14,989 nt of DNA, from the NCBI GenBank assembly GCA_937958145.1, contig CALGOE010000110.1, positions 1 through 14,989 of the forward strand, read 5' to 3'. This stretch comes from an uncultured Desulfobacca sp. (GTDB taxonomy: Bacteria > Desulfobacterota > Desulfobaccia > Desulfobaccales > Desulfobaccaceae). Positions 1 to 5,074 of this stretch are shown here, piece by piece. The notes under the pieces are model-generated. The model was not told the origin of the DNA. It did not search any database and saw nothing but the letters and a program-made list of their open reading frames with translations. Within the stretch, counting starts at the first letter, position 1. Every line of letters begins with the position of its first letter. The position numbers and the translations under genes were made by a program.

Positions 1-77
1 AAGCGAAACAAGGGATAGCCGTAAAAACAACTGAGCAGACCGAGGGCAATGGCAAGCAGTCGGATCCAAAAATCCAT
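1..77 (-). CDS. N-terminal fragment of a small membrane protein
   Basis: An ATG at 77 reads leftward off the window edge for 25 codons. The start is supported by an AAGGAG ribosome-binding site at 85-90, seven bases upstream. The visible residues begin MDFWIRLLAIALGLL and continue hydrophobic to a YGYPLFR segment, so this is a transmembrane helix or uncleaved signal anchor rather than a soluble protein. It resembles the first helix of small multi-pass membrane proteins, but too little is present to name a family. It is divergent from the peroxiredoxin gene to its right. Confidence 0.6.
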   Translation of the reverse strand, partial: MDFWIRLLAIALGLLSCFYGYPLFR

Positions 78-180
78 GGGGACACTCCTTGGGTGAGCGG
101 TTCAGAGGTTGGGGGTCACGGGTGCACAAGGTAACAATTGCTCCAACCTCGGCGACGCAGCCGGCACCGCCTGGCCCGGC

Positions 181-209
181 TTGGCAGGGGCAGCCAAAAA
201 AGATATGAT
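181..209 (+). promoter_or_regulatory. sigma70-type promoter of the peroxiredoxin gene
   Basis: The -35 box TTGGCA (181-186) and -10 box TATGAT (204-209) each match the consensus in five of six positions and are separated by the ideal 17 bases. Transcription would start near 216, giving a leader of about 60 bases before the peroxiredoxin start at 277. The call rests on sequence match only. Confidence 0.6.
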
Positions 210-276
210 TGTTCTATCGGAGAAAAGGCCCCAGGTCAATGACCAACGGCGGCGCAACCTTGCCAAGGAGGATGGT

Positions 277-747
277 ATGGCCCAACTTCAGCCCGGTGAC
301 CCGGCGCCAGCCTTTGCCTTGCTGGACCAGGAAGGCAGGACGGTGCGATTGGCAGATTTTCAGGGGAAAAAGGTGTTGCTCTTTTTTTATCCCAAGGCCC
401 TCACCTCGGGGTGCACCAAACAGGCCTGCAGTGTCCGCGACGCCCGTGCTGAATTGGCCGATCTGGGCGTGGCGGCTCTGGGGATCAGTCCTGACCCGGT
501 GGATTTACAGAAGAAGTTTGCTGAAAAGCATGCCCTGGGATTGCCGCTCCTCTCCGATCCGGACCACGCGGTGGCCCAGGCTTACGGCGTCTGGGGGGAA
601 AAATCTATGTACGGCAAGAAGTACGAGGGCATTATCCGCTCTGCCTTTCTCATCGACGAGCAGGGCCGTCTCCTCCAAGCCTTTTACAAGGTCAGCCCGG
701 AGCAGACCGTCCCAAAGGCGAAAGCGGCCTTGGCGAAGATAAACTAG
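277..747 (+). CDS. bcp: thioredoxin-dependent peroxiredoxin, BCP/PrxQ type
   Basis: A 156-residue cytoplasmic thiol peroxidase of the BCP/PrxQ family, which reduces hydrogen and organic peroxides using thioredoxin. The AhpC/TSA fold is recognisable throughout: PGDPAPAF at 6-13, the active-site block YPKALTSGCTKQAC at 38-51, LGISPD, and GVWGEKSMYGKKYEG near residue 110, closely matching E. coli BCP. C46 is the peroxidatic cysteine, and C51 five residues later is the resolving cysteine of the atypical 2-Cys mechanism. The conserved proline before GCT is serine here (TSGCT instead of TPGCT). The frame is open further upstream to 109, but the start at 277 has an AAGGAG site at 265-270 and begins where the family normally begins. 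It has its own promoter, so it is probably monocistronic. Confidence 0.93.
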   Translation: MAQLQPGDPAPAFALLDQEGRTVRLADFQGKKVLLFFYPKALTSGCTKQACSVRDARAELADLGVAALGISPDPVDLQKKFAEKHALGLPLLSDPDHAVAQAYGVWGEKSMYGKKYEGIIRSAFLIDEQGRLLQAFYKVSPEQTVPKAKAALAKIN

Positions 748-894
748 ACCTTGGTGTTTTTGCCGCAGATTTTTCGGTAGGCCTTGCTCCGGGGATAAGA
801 GGAAATCCACGAATTTCCGCAGCAGGGCACTGCTGGGTCCTTGAACAAGGGCGGTAATCTTTTTCATGAATTCCTGATCGAGGGTCATTGACAT
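505..894 (-). CDS. doubtful small ORF antisense to the end of bcp
   Basis: An ATG at 894 has an AGGAGG site at 903-908 and a plausible promoter further upstream (TTGACG at 966-971, TACAGT at 942-947, 18-base spacing), so the signals for a gene are present. The predicted product is 129 residues, opening MSMTLDQEFMKKITALVQG, but its last 80 or so residues lie antisense to bcp and look like shadow translation. In the +1 frame the reading ends at a stop at 744-746, exactly at the bcp stop, with a basic tail ending KICGKNTKV. A real short gene broken by a one-base frameshift is therefore possible. No family is recognised. The upstream signals are trusted more than the C-terminal part. Confidence 0.3.
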   Translation of the reverse strand: MSMTLDQEFMKKITALVQGPSSALLRKFVDFLLSPEQGLPKNLRQKHQGLVYLRQGRFRLWDGLLRADLVKGLEETALLVDEKGRADNALVLLAVHRFFPPDAVSLGHRVVRIGEERQSQGMLFSKLLL

Positions 895-941
895 AAGCGG
901 CACCTCCTGACCCCTCACTGCATTTAGCTTGTAATGCTTGT

Positions 942-971
942 ACTGTAGAATAGAGAGCATCCCATCGTCAA
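942..971 (-). promoter_or_regulatory. possible promoter for the small leftward ORF at 894
   Basis: TTGACG (966-971) and TACAGT (942-947) on the minus strand are spaced 18 bases apart, matching consensus at five and four of six positions. They lie just past the end of the radical SAM gene, where no promoter would be needed if nothing were encoded downstream. Weak evidence on its own. Confidence 0.35.
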
Positions 972-1002
972 GAAAAACACTACGGCGGGACCTTGCCGAC
1001 GG

Positions 1003-2388
1003 TTAAATATTAAATATCTTCTCGGTCCCCTCGTTCCAGCCTGCCCACAAGAAGGCGTCCAGACGGTCATCGGCGATAATCCGGAAGGCATATTTCACCT
1101 GCTCCACATAAAACTGGCAATACGGCGCCGGGGCCTGCATAGTGCCGGTGGTGGTATAGACTTCGGCCGGGCAGGGCGAGCCGCAGAAATGGCGGATGGC
1201 GCAGTCGGCGCAGGGAGCAAAGTCCTCCACCCGGCGTTGGCTCACCCGCCGGAACGGGGGCGAGGCCAGGACCTCGGGGATCTGATCGACAAAAAGGTTC
1301 CCCCCTTTGAAATCCGGCAGGCCGATGAATTCGCTGCAGGGGAAGAGGTCGCCGGTGGCGGCCACGGCAAAGAAACAGCGCCCGCCGCCGCAGGGGGAGA
1401 TGTCGCACATCAGCCGCCGGGCCGTGGGGGCGGCGATGCCGATGAGGATGTTGGCGAAATTGGCCAAGACCAGGCGCCGGCCGGTCTCTTCGTAGAGCTC
1501 CCGGGCCCGATCCAAGGCTGCAATAAAATGCCGGGCCAGGACGTCGTCCGCCGGCTTGGCCTGTCGGCCGCCCGCCTGGGTGCAACGCACCGGGTTGAGC
1601 ATGGCCACGCTGACTCTCATCTGATGAAAATAATTAACAATATCAGTTAAATGGTCAACGTTGGCCCTGGTGACCGTACACATGACGCTGTAATTGGGGT
1701 AGCCGGCAAGTTTTTCCAGGACCGTGGCCACCTGACCAAAGACCCCCTTTTGACCCCAGGTCCGGCGGGTTTGGTCGTTGATCGCGGCCAAATGGGCGTC
1801 CAGGGAGAGGCCCAGGCTGATCTCCCGGCTCCGGATAAAATCCAGGGCCTCGTCGTCCAGCAGGGTGGCATTGGTCTGGAGGCCGAAGCGAAAGGAGTCG
1901 GCGTATTTTTCCATGGCCGGGAAGATCACCTCCCGCCGCAACAGAGGTTCGCTGCCGTGGAAAATGACCTGGGGCCGCACCGACCCCGCGGGCAGGGTAG
2001 ACTGGAAATAGGCGGCCAGGATCTCCAGGGCCCGGTGGAGATCAGCCTCGGCCATATCTACGCCCGAACGCCGCATGTCTTCGGGGAGATAACAATAGGG
2101 GCAGTTGAGATTGCAGCGTTCGGTGGGATTGAAATACACCGCCGAGGGCGTCAGGCCGAAACGCAGGGCCTGCATTTCGGTCTGAAAACGGTCATGGCGC
2201 TGGGCAAATTCCCGGGGCAATGCCTGTCCCAGGAGGAAGTCCAGGGCCTGTTCCCGGGGCGCCAGGGTCCAGAAGGCGGTGTCCGCCTCCACTACGGCCA
2301 CATACTCAGGGTGGCCGATATCCAACAGATCAAAACGGGGGCCGACGCCCATATTGACATCGGGCCCAAAAGGGTAAAGTGCTTGCAC
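1003..2388 (-). CDS. cbpB: radical SAM/SPASM peptide-modifying enzyme, CbpB-like
   Basis: A 461-residue radical SAM enzyme predicted to modify the short peptide encoded just upstream. The SAM-cleaving 4Fe-4S cluster is held by C92, C96 and C99 (RCNLNCPYCY), with the GSEP glycine-rich motif at 145-148. The C-terminal SPASM domain is complete: C338, G346-x4-C351, then C393-x2-C396-x5-C402-x3-C406 and C424, plus C328 and C333, enough for two auxiliary clusters. Such domains are typical of RiPP maturases. The N-terminal region (about 15-75) before the barrel has a DIGHPEY...DTAFWTLAPRE pattern that I associate with the family named CbpB, found with a tiny CbpA peptide and a cobalamin riboswitch; that name is from memory. 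Translation starts at a GTG at 2388 with GAGG at 2397-2400; an internal ATG at 2352 lacks a good site. No B12-binding domain is visible, so cobalamin acts on expression, not as its cofactor. Confidence 0.85.
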   Translation of the reverse strand: MQALYPFGPDVNMGVGPRFDLLDIGHPEYVAVVEADTAFWTLAPREQALDFLLGQALPREFAQRHDRFQTEMQALRFGLTPSAVYFNPTERCNLNCPYCYLPEDMRRSGVDMAEADLHRALEILAAYFQSTLPAGSVRPQVIFHGSEPLLRREVIFPAMEKYADSFRFGLQTNATLLDDEALDFIRSREISLGLSLDAHLAAINDQTRRTWGQKGVFGQVATVLEKLAGYPNYSVMCTVTRANVDHLTDIVNYFHQMRVSVAMLNPVRCTQAGGRQAKPADDVLARHFIAALDRARELYEETGRRLVLANFANILIGIAAPTARRLMCDISPCGGGRCFFAVAATGDLFPCSEFIGLPDFKGGNLFVDQIPEVLASPPFRRVSQRRVEDFAPCADCAIRHFCGSPCPAEVYTTTGTMQAPAPYCQFYVEQVKYAFRIIADDRLDAFLWAGWNEGTEKIFNI

Positions 2389-2478
2389 GTTATCAACCTC
2401 GCTTCTTGCTCAGGCCCGGTTGCAGGGCGTTGACCCGCGCCGGGTGTAGGGCAACCGCAACTGTTTACGGCTCACGGA

Positions 2479-2513
2479 CCACAGGCGACGGGGGCCGCAG
2501 CCCCCGCCGGTGG
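2479..2513 (-). promoter_or_regulatory. strong hairpin between the precursor peptide and maturase genes
   Basis: On the minus strand the two sides can form a 14-pair stem: ten inner pairs around a TGCG loop (GGGGGC against GCCCCC at the core), a three-base bulge, then CCAC against GTGG. No U-tract follows, so it is not a standard terminator. Because it sits 16 bases after the peptide stop and about 90 bases before the maturase start, it could protect the 3' end of the peptide message or lower maturase expression relative to precursor. Confidence 0.55.
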
Positions 2514-2529
2514 CATCTTTAATGCCGGC

Positions 2530-2658
2530 TCAGTTCTTTTTGTCCAGCAGGATGTAGTGGGACAGGCCGGTGTTGCTGCCGTTGAGGTTGCAGCTGTACC
2601 GGAAGCCGATGGGTTTGGCCGGTTTCTGGGTTTTTTTAATGTCTTGTGCCTTTTTCAT
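2530..2658 (-). CDS. cbpA: modified-peptide precursor, CbpA-like (42 residues)
   Basis: A 42-residue ORF directly upstream of the radical SAM/SPASM gene and directly downstream of a cobalamin riboswitch and terminator. The ATG at 2658 has a near-perfect AAGGAGG site at 2666-2672, seven bases away. The peptide is lysine-rich at the N-terminus (MKKAQDIKKTQKPAKP, residues 1-16), which looks like a leader, followed by a polar, aromatic and asparagine/glycine-rich segment FRYSCNLNGSNTGLSHYILL (19-38) with one cysteine (C23), then DKKN. The layout leader, candidate core, maturase is that of a ribosomally made modified peptide, and matches what I remember of the CbpA family. No transporter or protease gene is adjacent. 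The chemical product and the modified residues are unknown. Confidence 0.85.
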   Translation of the reverse strand: MKKAQDIKKTQKPAKPIGFRYSCNLNGSNTGLSHYILLDKKN

Positions 2659-2696
2659 GTTGCTACCTCCTTTTTCTGTTGATATATGGCGGCAAT

Positions 2697-2734
2697 AAAA
2701 AAAGGGAATCCCGCCTCAGAGCGGAACTCCCTTT
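2697..2734 (-). terminator. intrinsic terminator, riboswitch expression platform
   Basis: On the minus strand a 14-pair stem (two G-U pairs, six-base loop) runs from 2734 to 2701, ending in a run of seven Ts (2697-2703). It lies between the cobalamin riboswitch and the ribosome-binding site of the precursor peptide. In this position it is expected to be the switch point: cobalamin-bound RNA would allow this hairpin to form and stop transcription before the peptide gene. Confidence 0.88.
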
Positions 2735-2757
2735 ACCATCAGCAGTTCTCGATGAGT

Positions 2758-2914
2758 CAATAAGCAGGTCTTCTGGCTTTCGGATCAACCGGCTTGATCA
2801 GCCTTCCCATGAAGGTGGACCTTCACAGTGACCGGGTTTCCCCATGATCAAGCCGTCCCCGATGACAGCGGCGGGACCGCCACGGATTTGCACCGTGTTC
2901 CGGGATGCTTATTG
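2758..2914 (-). ncRNA. cobalamin riboswitch aptamer
   Basis: Read on the minus strand, this region has the hallmarks of a B12 aptamer: the B12 box AGCCAGAAGACCTGC at 2764-2778, GGTGCAAATCCGTGGCGG followed by CCCGCCGCTGTCA near 2863-2896, and a closing P1 helix formed by a perfect nine-base pairing of 2906-2914 with 2758-2766 (CAATAAGCA with TGCTTATTG). Interior arms such as GGCTTGATCA/TGATCAAGCC are also self-complementary. The aptamer is followed by an intrinsic terminator and then the peptide gene, so regulation is probably premature termination when cobalamin is plentiful. The most usual targets are B12 synthesis and transport genes; here the target is a peptide/maturase pair. Confidence 0.93.
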
Positions 2915-2925
2915 CTACGGCTTTT

Positions 2926-2953
2926 ATTTTGTCCAGAAAGACGTTTTTGTCAA
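2926..2953 (-). promoter_or_regulatory. promoter of the riboswitch-cbpA-cbpB transcript
   Basis: A perfect TTGACA -35 box (2948-2953) and a CAAAAT -10 box (2926-2931, four of six) are 16 bases apart on the minus strand. The predicted transcription start near 2919 falls only a few bases before the first pairing strand of the riboswitch, exactly where it should be. Confidence 0.65.
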
Positions 2954-2994
2954 GAAAAAATTTACTCCCGGGCTGACCCAGAAAAGCCAGGTTT

Positions 2995-3216
2995 TTAACC
3001 TGCTGCTGCTTCGGCGGCCAGGCAGGGGGGTTGGCTGTCGGGCCCTGTTTCCGTCCATTGGTAGGCGCATTGGTAATAAAAGGGCGCATCAATGAAACAG
3101 ACGGTAAATTCCTCAAAAATCAGGAAACGGCAGCGGCTGCAGCACTCGGGGAGCTCCTCCGGCAGGTTTAACGGGATGCTGTGCTGGCCGCTGCGGAATT
3201 CGGCGGGGGTGATCAT
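2995..3216 (-). CDS. small cysteine-rich protein, possibly metal-binding
   Basis: A 73-residue ORF whose ATG at 3216 follows AAGGA (3226-3230) at good distance; the frame is open to 3285 but without a better site. It carries six cysteines: C25 and C26 in ECCSRC with C29, then C40, C50 and C65. The C26-x2-C29 pair plus C40 and C50 could hold a zinc ion or an iron-sulfur cluster. The segment RFLIFEEFTVCFIDAPFYYQ is hydrophobic and aromatic but too broken by polar residues for a membrane helix. I do not recognise the family. It lies between hicA and the cobalamin-controlled unit, on the same strand, and ends 42 bases before the -35 box of the latter, so it is more likely to be the last gene of the ahbC-hicBA unit. 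Confidence 0.55.
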   Translation of the reverse strand: MITPAEFRSGQHSIPLNLPEELPECCSRCRFLIFEEFTVCFIDAPFYYQCAYQWTETGPDSQPPCLAAEAAAG

Positions 3217-3269
3217 ATGGCTAGTCCTTGCAAACGGCAAGCGTCTGTTTATCCTAAAGCTATTGGTCA

Positions 3270-3488
3270 TTAAACCGAAAGCCATTCATCAGGTTGAATA
3301 CGTGCCTGCCGCAATATCTCTTTGATGAAGTAAGAGGAGATATCCTTGCTATGGGGATTTGGGATAATGAGACGATATTGATCTCGCTGCATGTAACTGT
3401 GTCGGCCGCCGGTATAAGGACCCATGAAGCCAAGCTTGCGGCGTTTTCGAATAAGTTCCTGGCGAGGGCATGGCGGAATCTTAGGCAT
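3270..3488 (-). CDS. hicA: HicA-type mRNA interferase toxin
   Basis: A 72-residue protein matching the HicA/YcfA toxin family in full length. HicA proteins are small double-stranded-RNA-binding-fold ribonucleases that cut mRNA and tmRNA until neutralised by HicB. The catalytic histidine is H30 in GGRHSYM, preceded by LIRKRRKLGF (the helix that in the family reads LxKxGF), and followed by the conserved IPNPHSKDIS (42-51) and a C-terminal helix ending EILRQARIQPDEW. The gene overlaps the last eight bases of hicB, the order being antitoxin first, the reverse of the commonest hicAB arrangement but well known. No residue needed for activity appears to be missing. Confidence 0.88.
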   Translation of the reverse strand: MPKIPPCPRQELIRKRRKLGFMGPYTGGRHSYMQRDQYRLIIPNPHSKDISSYFIKEILRQARIQPDEWLSV

Positions 3489-3774
3489 AAACCGGATCGG
3501 ATGCGCTCGGCAGATTTTCTAGTTGCTGTGCGGCCATGGCCAAACGAAAGCCATTCACTACCGGCATCTCTTCGCCTTGCCGCAAGCCCGCCATAATCCA
3601 GAGTTCTATAGCAGCGATGAGATTATCTCTGGCATCCTCAAAATTGTCTCCCTGAGTTAAGCAACCGGGGAGGACAGGGGCTATCGCTACCACGCAATCC
3701 AGTTCAGGGTCGCGGAGATATTCAGCGGTTTTAAGAATTTCTTTCACGTAGCTGGCAAAACTCACATCCGGCAT
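3481..3774 (-). CDS. hicB: HicB-type antitoxin
   Basis: A 97-residue antitoxin with the partial RNase-H fold typical of HicB: DCVVAIAPVLPGCLTQGDNF (26-45), then EDARDNLIAAIELWI (46-60) and GEEMPVVNG (67-75). It ends soon after, with no ribbon-helix-helix or helix-turn-helix region, so it belongs to the single-domain HicB group and may not bind DNA itself. The start at 3774 has GAGGAAAG (3779-3786), which overlaps the stop codon of ahbC (3785-3787); the frame is open to 3804 but that would overlap ahbC further. Only 10 bases separate the two genes, so hicB is probably co-transcribed, and perhaps translationally coupled, with ahbC. Confidence 0.87.
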   Translation of the reverse strand: MPDVSFASYVKEILKTAEYLRDPELDCVVAIAPVLPGCLTQGDNFEDARDNLIAAIELWIMAGLRQGEEMPVVNGFRLAMAAQQLENLPSASDPVYA

Positions 3775-3784
3775 GGTACTTTCC

Positions 3785-4975
3785 TCATGAGTCACTGACC
3801 GCAATCTCCGGGTCGGTCAGATAACAGTCCGGGTCCGGGGCCCAGAGGTCGCCGGTGAGGGCCTCGGCCCGCACCCGGAAATTGCCGCCGCAGATGTCCA
3901 GCCAGCGGCAGGTGGCGCAGCGGCCGGTGACGTAGCGTTTTTTGTCCTTGAGCCTGGCCATCAGCGGGTTGCTGAGATCGGTCCAGATCTGGCTGAAGGG
4001 CCGCTCCTGGACGTTGCCGAAGGAATAATGGCGCCAGAATTGATCGGCATGCACCTGTCCGTCCCAACTGATGCAGCCGATGCCCCGGCCCGAGTTGTTG
4101 CCTTCGTTCATGCGCAGCAATTGCAGGACTTCTGCGGCCCGGGGGTTGTTCTCCCGGCGCAGGCGCAGGTAGATATAAGGGCCGTCGGCGTGATTGTCCA
4201 CCGTCAGGACTTCTTTGGGTTTGCCCCGGGCAAAGAGGTCGGCGGTGCGGTCGATGATCAGGTCCACCACGGCCCGGGTTTCCTCGTGGCTCAAGGCCGC
4301 TGCCACCAGGCGGCTGCCCCGCCCGGCATAGACCAGGTGGTAGAAACAGACGCGGGGGATGTCACGCTCTTCCAGGAGGTCAAAAATAGCCGGAATTTCC
4401 TGGTAATTGTGTTTATTAATGGTGAAGCGCAGGCCCACCTTGATGCCGGCCTCCTGGCAGTTACGCACCCCGGCCATGGCTGCGGCGAATGCTCCCTTGT
4501 CGCCGCGGAAGCGGTCATGGGTGGCTTCGGTCCCGTCCAGGCTGATGCCCACATAGGAGAGGCCAAGATTTTTCAGGCGTTGGGCCATCGGCCGGTCGAT
4601 GAGGGTGCCGTTGGTGGAGATTACGGCCCGCATACCGAGGGTGACGGCTTTTTCGACCAGGGTGAGCAGGTGGGGGTGCAGGAGGGGTTCGCCACCGGAA
4701 AAGAGGACCACCGGCACGCCGAAGGCCTTGAGATCGTCCAACAGGGCCAGGCCCTGGTCCAGAGAGAGCTCCCCCTCCTGGGTAGCAGCCGTTGCCTGGG
4801 CATAGCAGTGGACGCACTTTAAGTTGCAGCGGCGGGTGATGTTCCAGACCACTACTGGCTTTTTATCCTGGGAAAATTGCAGCAGGTGGGACGGCAAGCG
4901 GCCGGAGTGGCGGCCATAGCGCAGGACATCCGAGGCTTCCACGGCGCCGCAGTAGAGTTTGGAGATGCCGATCAT
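3785..4975 (-). CDS. ahbC: 12,18-didecarboxysiroheme deacetylase, radical SAM (AhbC)
   Basis: A 396-residue radical SAM/SPASM enzyme of the alternative heme pathway, where siroheme is converted to heme b through 12,18-didecarboxysiroheme and Fe-coproporphyrin III; AhbC removes the two acetate side chains. The N-terminus MIGISKLYCG...LRYGRHS is characteristic of AhbC, and distinguishes it from the final enzyme AhbD. The radical SAM cluster ligands are C50, C54 and C57 (RRCNLKCVHCY) with GGEP at 94-97; C301, C353, C356, C362 and C384 are available for a second cluster. MNEGNNSGRG (289-298) and HADQFWRHYSFGN (309-321) are highly conserved family blocks. No clear ribosome-binding site precedes the ATG at 4975, yet the N-terminus matches the family. 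The other ahb genes are not in the window. The related NirJ of heme d1 synthesis is the main alternative. Confidence 0.87.
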   Translation of the reverse strand: MIGISKLYCGAVEASDVLRYGRHSGRLPSHLLQFSQDKKPVVVWNITRRCNLKCVHCYAQATAATQEGELSLDQGLALLDDLKAFGVPVVLFSGGEPLLHPHLLTLVEKAVTLGMRAVISTNGTLIDRPMAQRLKNLGLSYVGISLDGTEATHDRFRGDKGAFAAAMAGVRNCQEAGIKVGLRFTINKHNYQEIPAIFDLLEERDIPRVCFYHLVYAGRGSRLVAAALSHEETRAVVDLIIDRTADLFARGKPKEVLTVDNHADGPYIYLRLRRENNPRAAEVLQLLRMNEGNNSGRGIGCISWDGQVHADQFWRHYSFGNVQERPFSQIWTDLSNPLMARLKDKKRYVTGRCATCRWLDICGGNFRVRAEALTGDLWAPDPDCYLTDPEIAVSDS

Positions 4976-4978
4976 GGG

Positions 4979-5006
4979 TTTTTAGTTTCTGGTGTCTGGT
5001 TTTTGG
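4979..5006. repeat. heptamer-period tract upstream of ahbC
   Basis: Four imperfect 7-base units on the plus strand: TTTTTAG, TTTCTGG, TGTCTGG, TTTTTGG. The tract abuts the ahbC start codon on the minus strand, where it replaces the expected ribosome-binding region. It is one of several period-7 tracts in the spacers of this window. Confidence 0.55.
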
Positions 5007-5074
5007 CAACTGAGGGGGGGCCGGGGGACCAGAGGCCCCCTGGCTTCCTCTCACAAAATGAATCTACCGTGGCC

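Noticed and set aside
1003..2388. Reading the maturase as a B12-dependent radical SAM enzyme because of the riboswitch
   Set aside because: No cobalamin-binding domain is visible; the N-terminal region is short and the C-terminus is SPASM.
1189..2433. Long plus-strand open frames opposite the radical SAM maturase
   Set aside because: They mirror a clear minus-strand gene in GC-rich DNA, lack ribosome-binding sites and show no family resemblance.
2646..3116. Short open frames on both strands over the riboswitch and terminator
   Set aside because: The region is explained by structured RNA (B12 box, P1, terminator); the frames have no convincing ribosome-binding sites.
4028..4822. A 264-codon plus-strand open frame opposite ahbC
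   Set aside because: Antisense shadow of a well-supported conserved enzyme; no start signals.
5020..5045. GC-rich hairpin between the ClpX-like gene and ahbC as a terminator
   Set aside because: The stem is only five to seven pairs with a mismatch, and no T-run follows on the minus strand.
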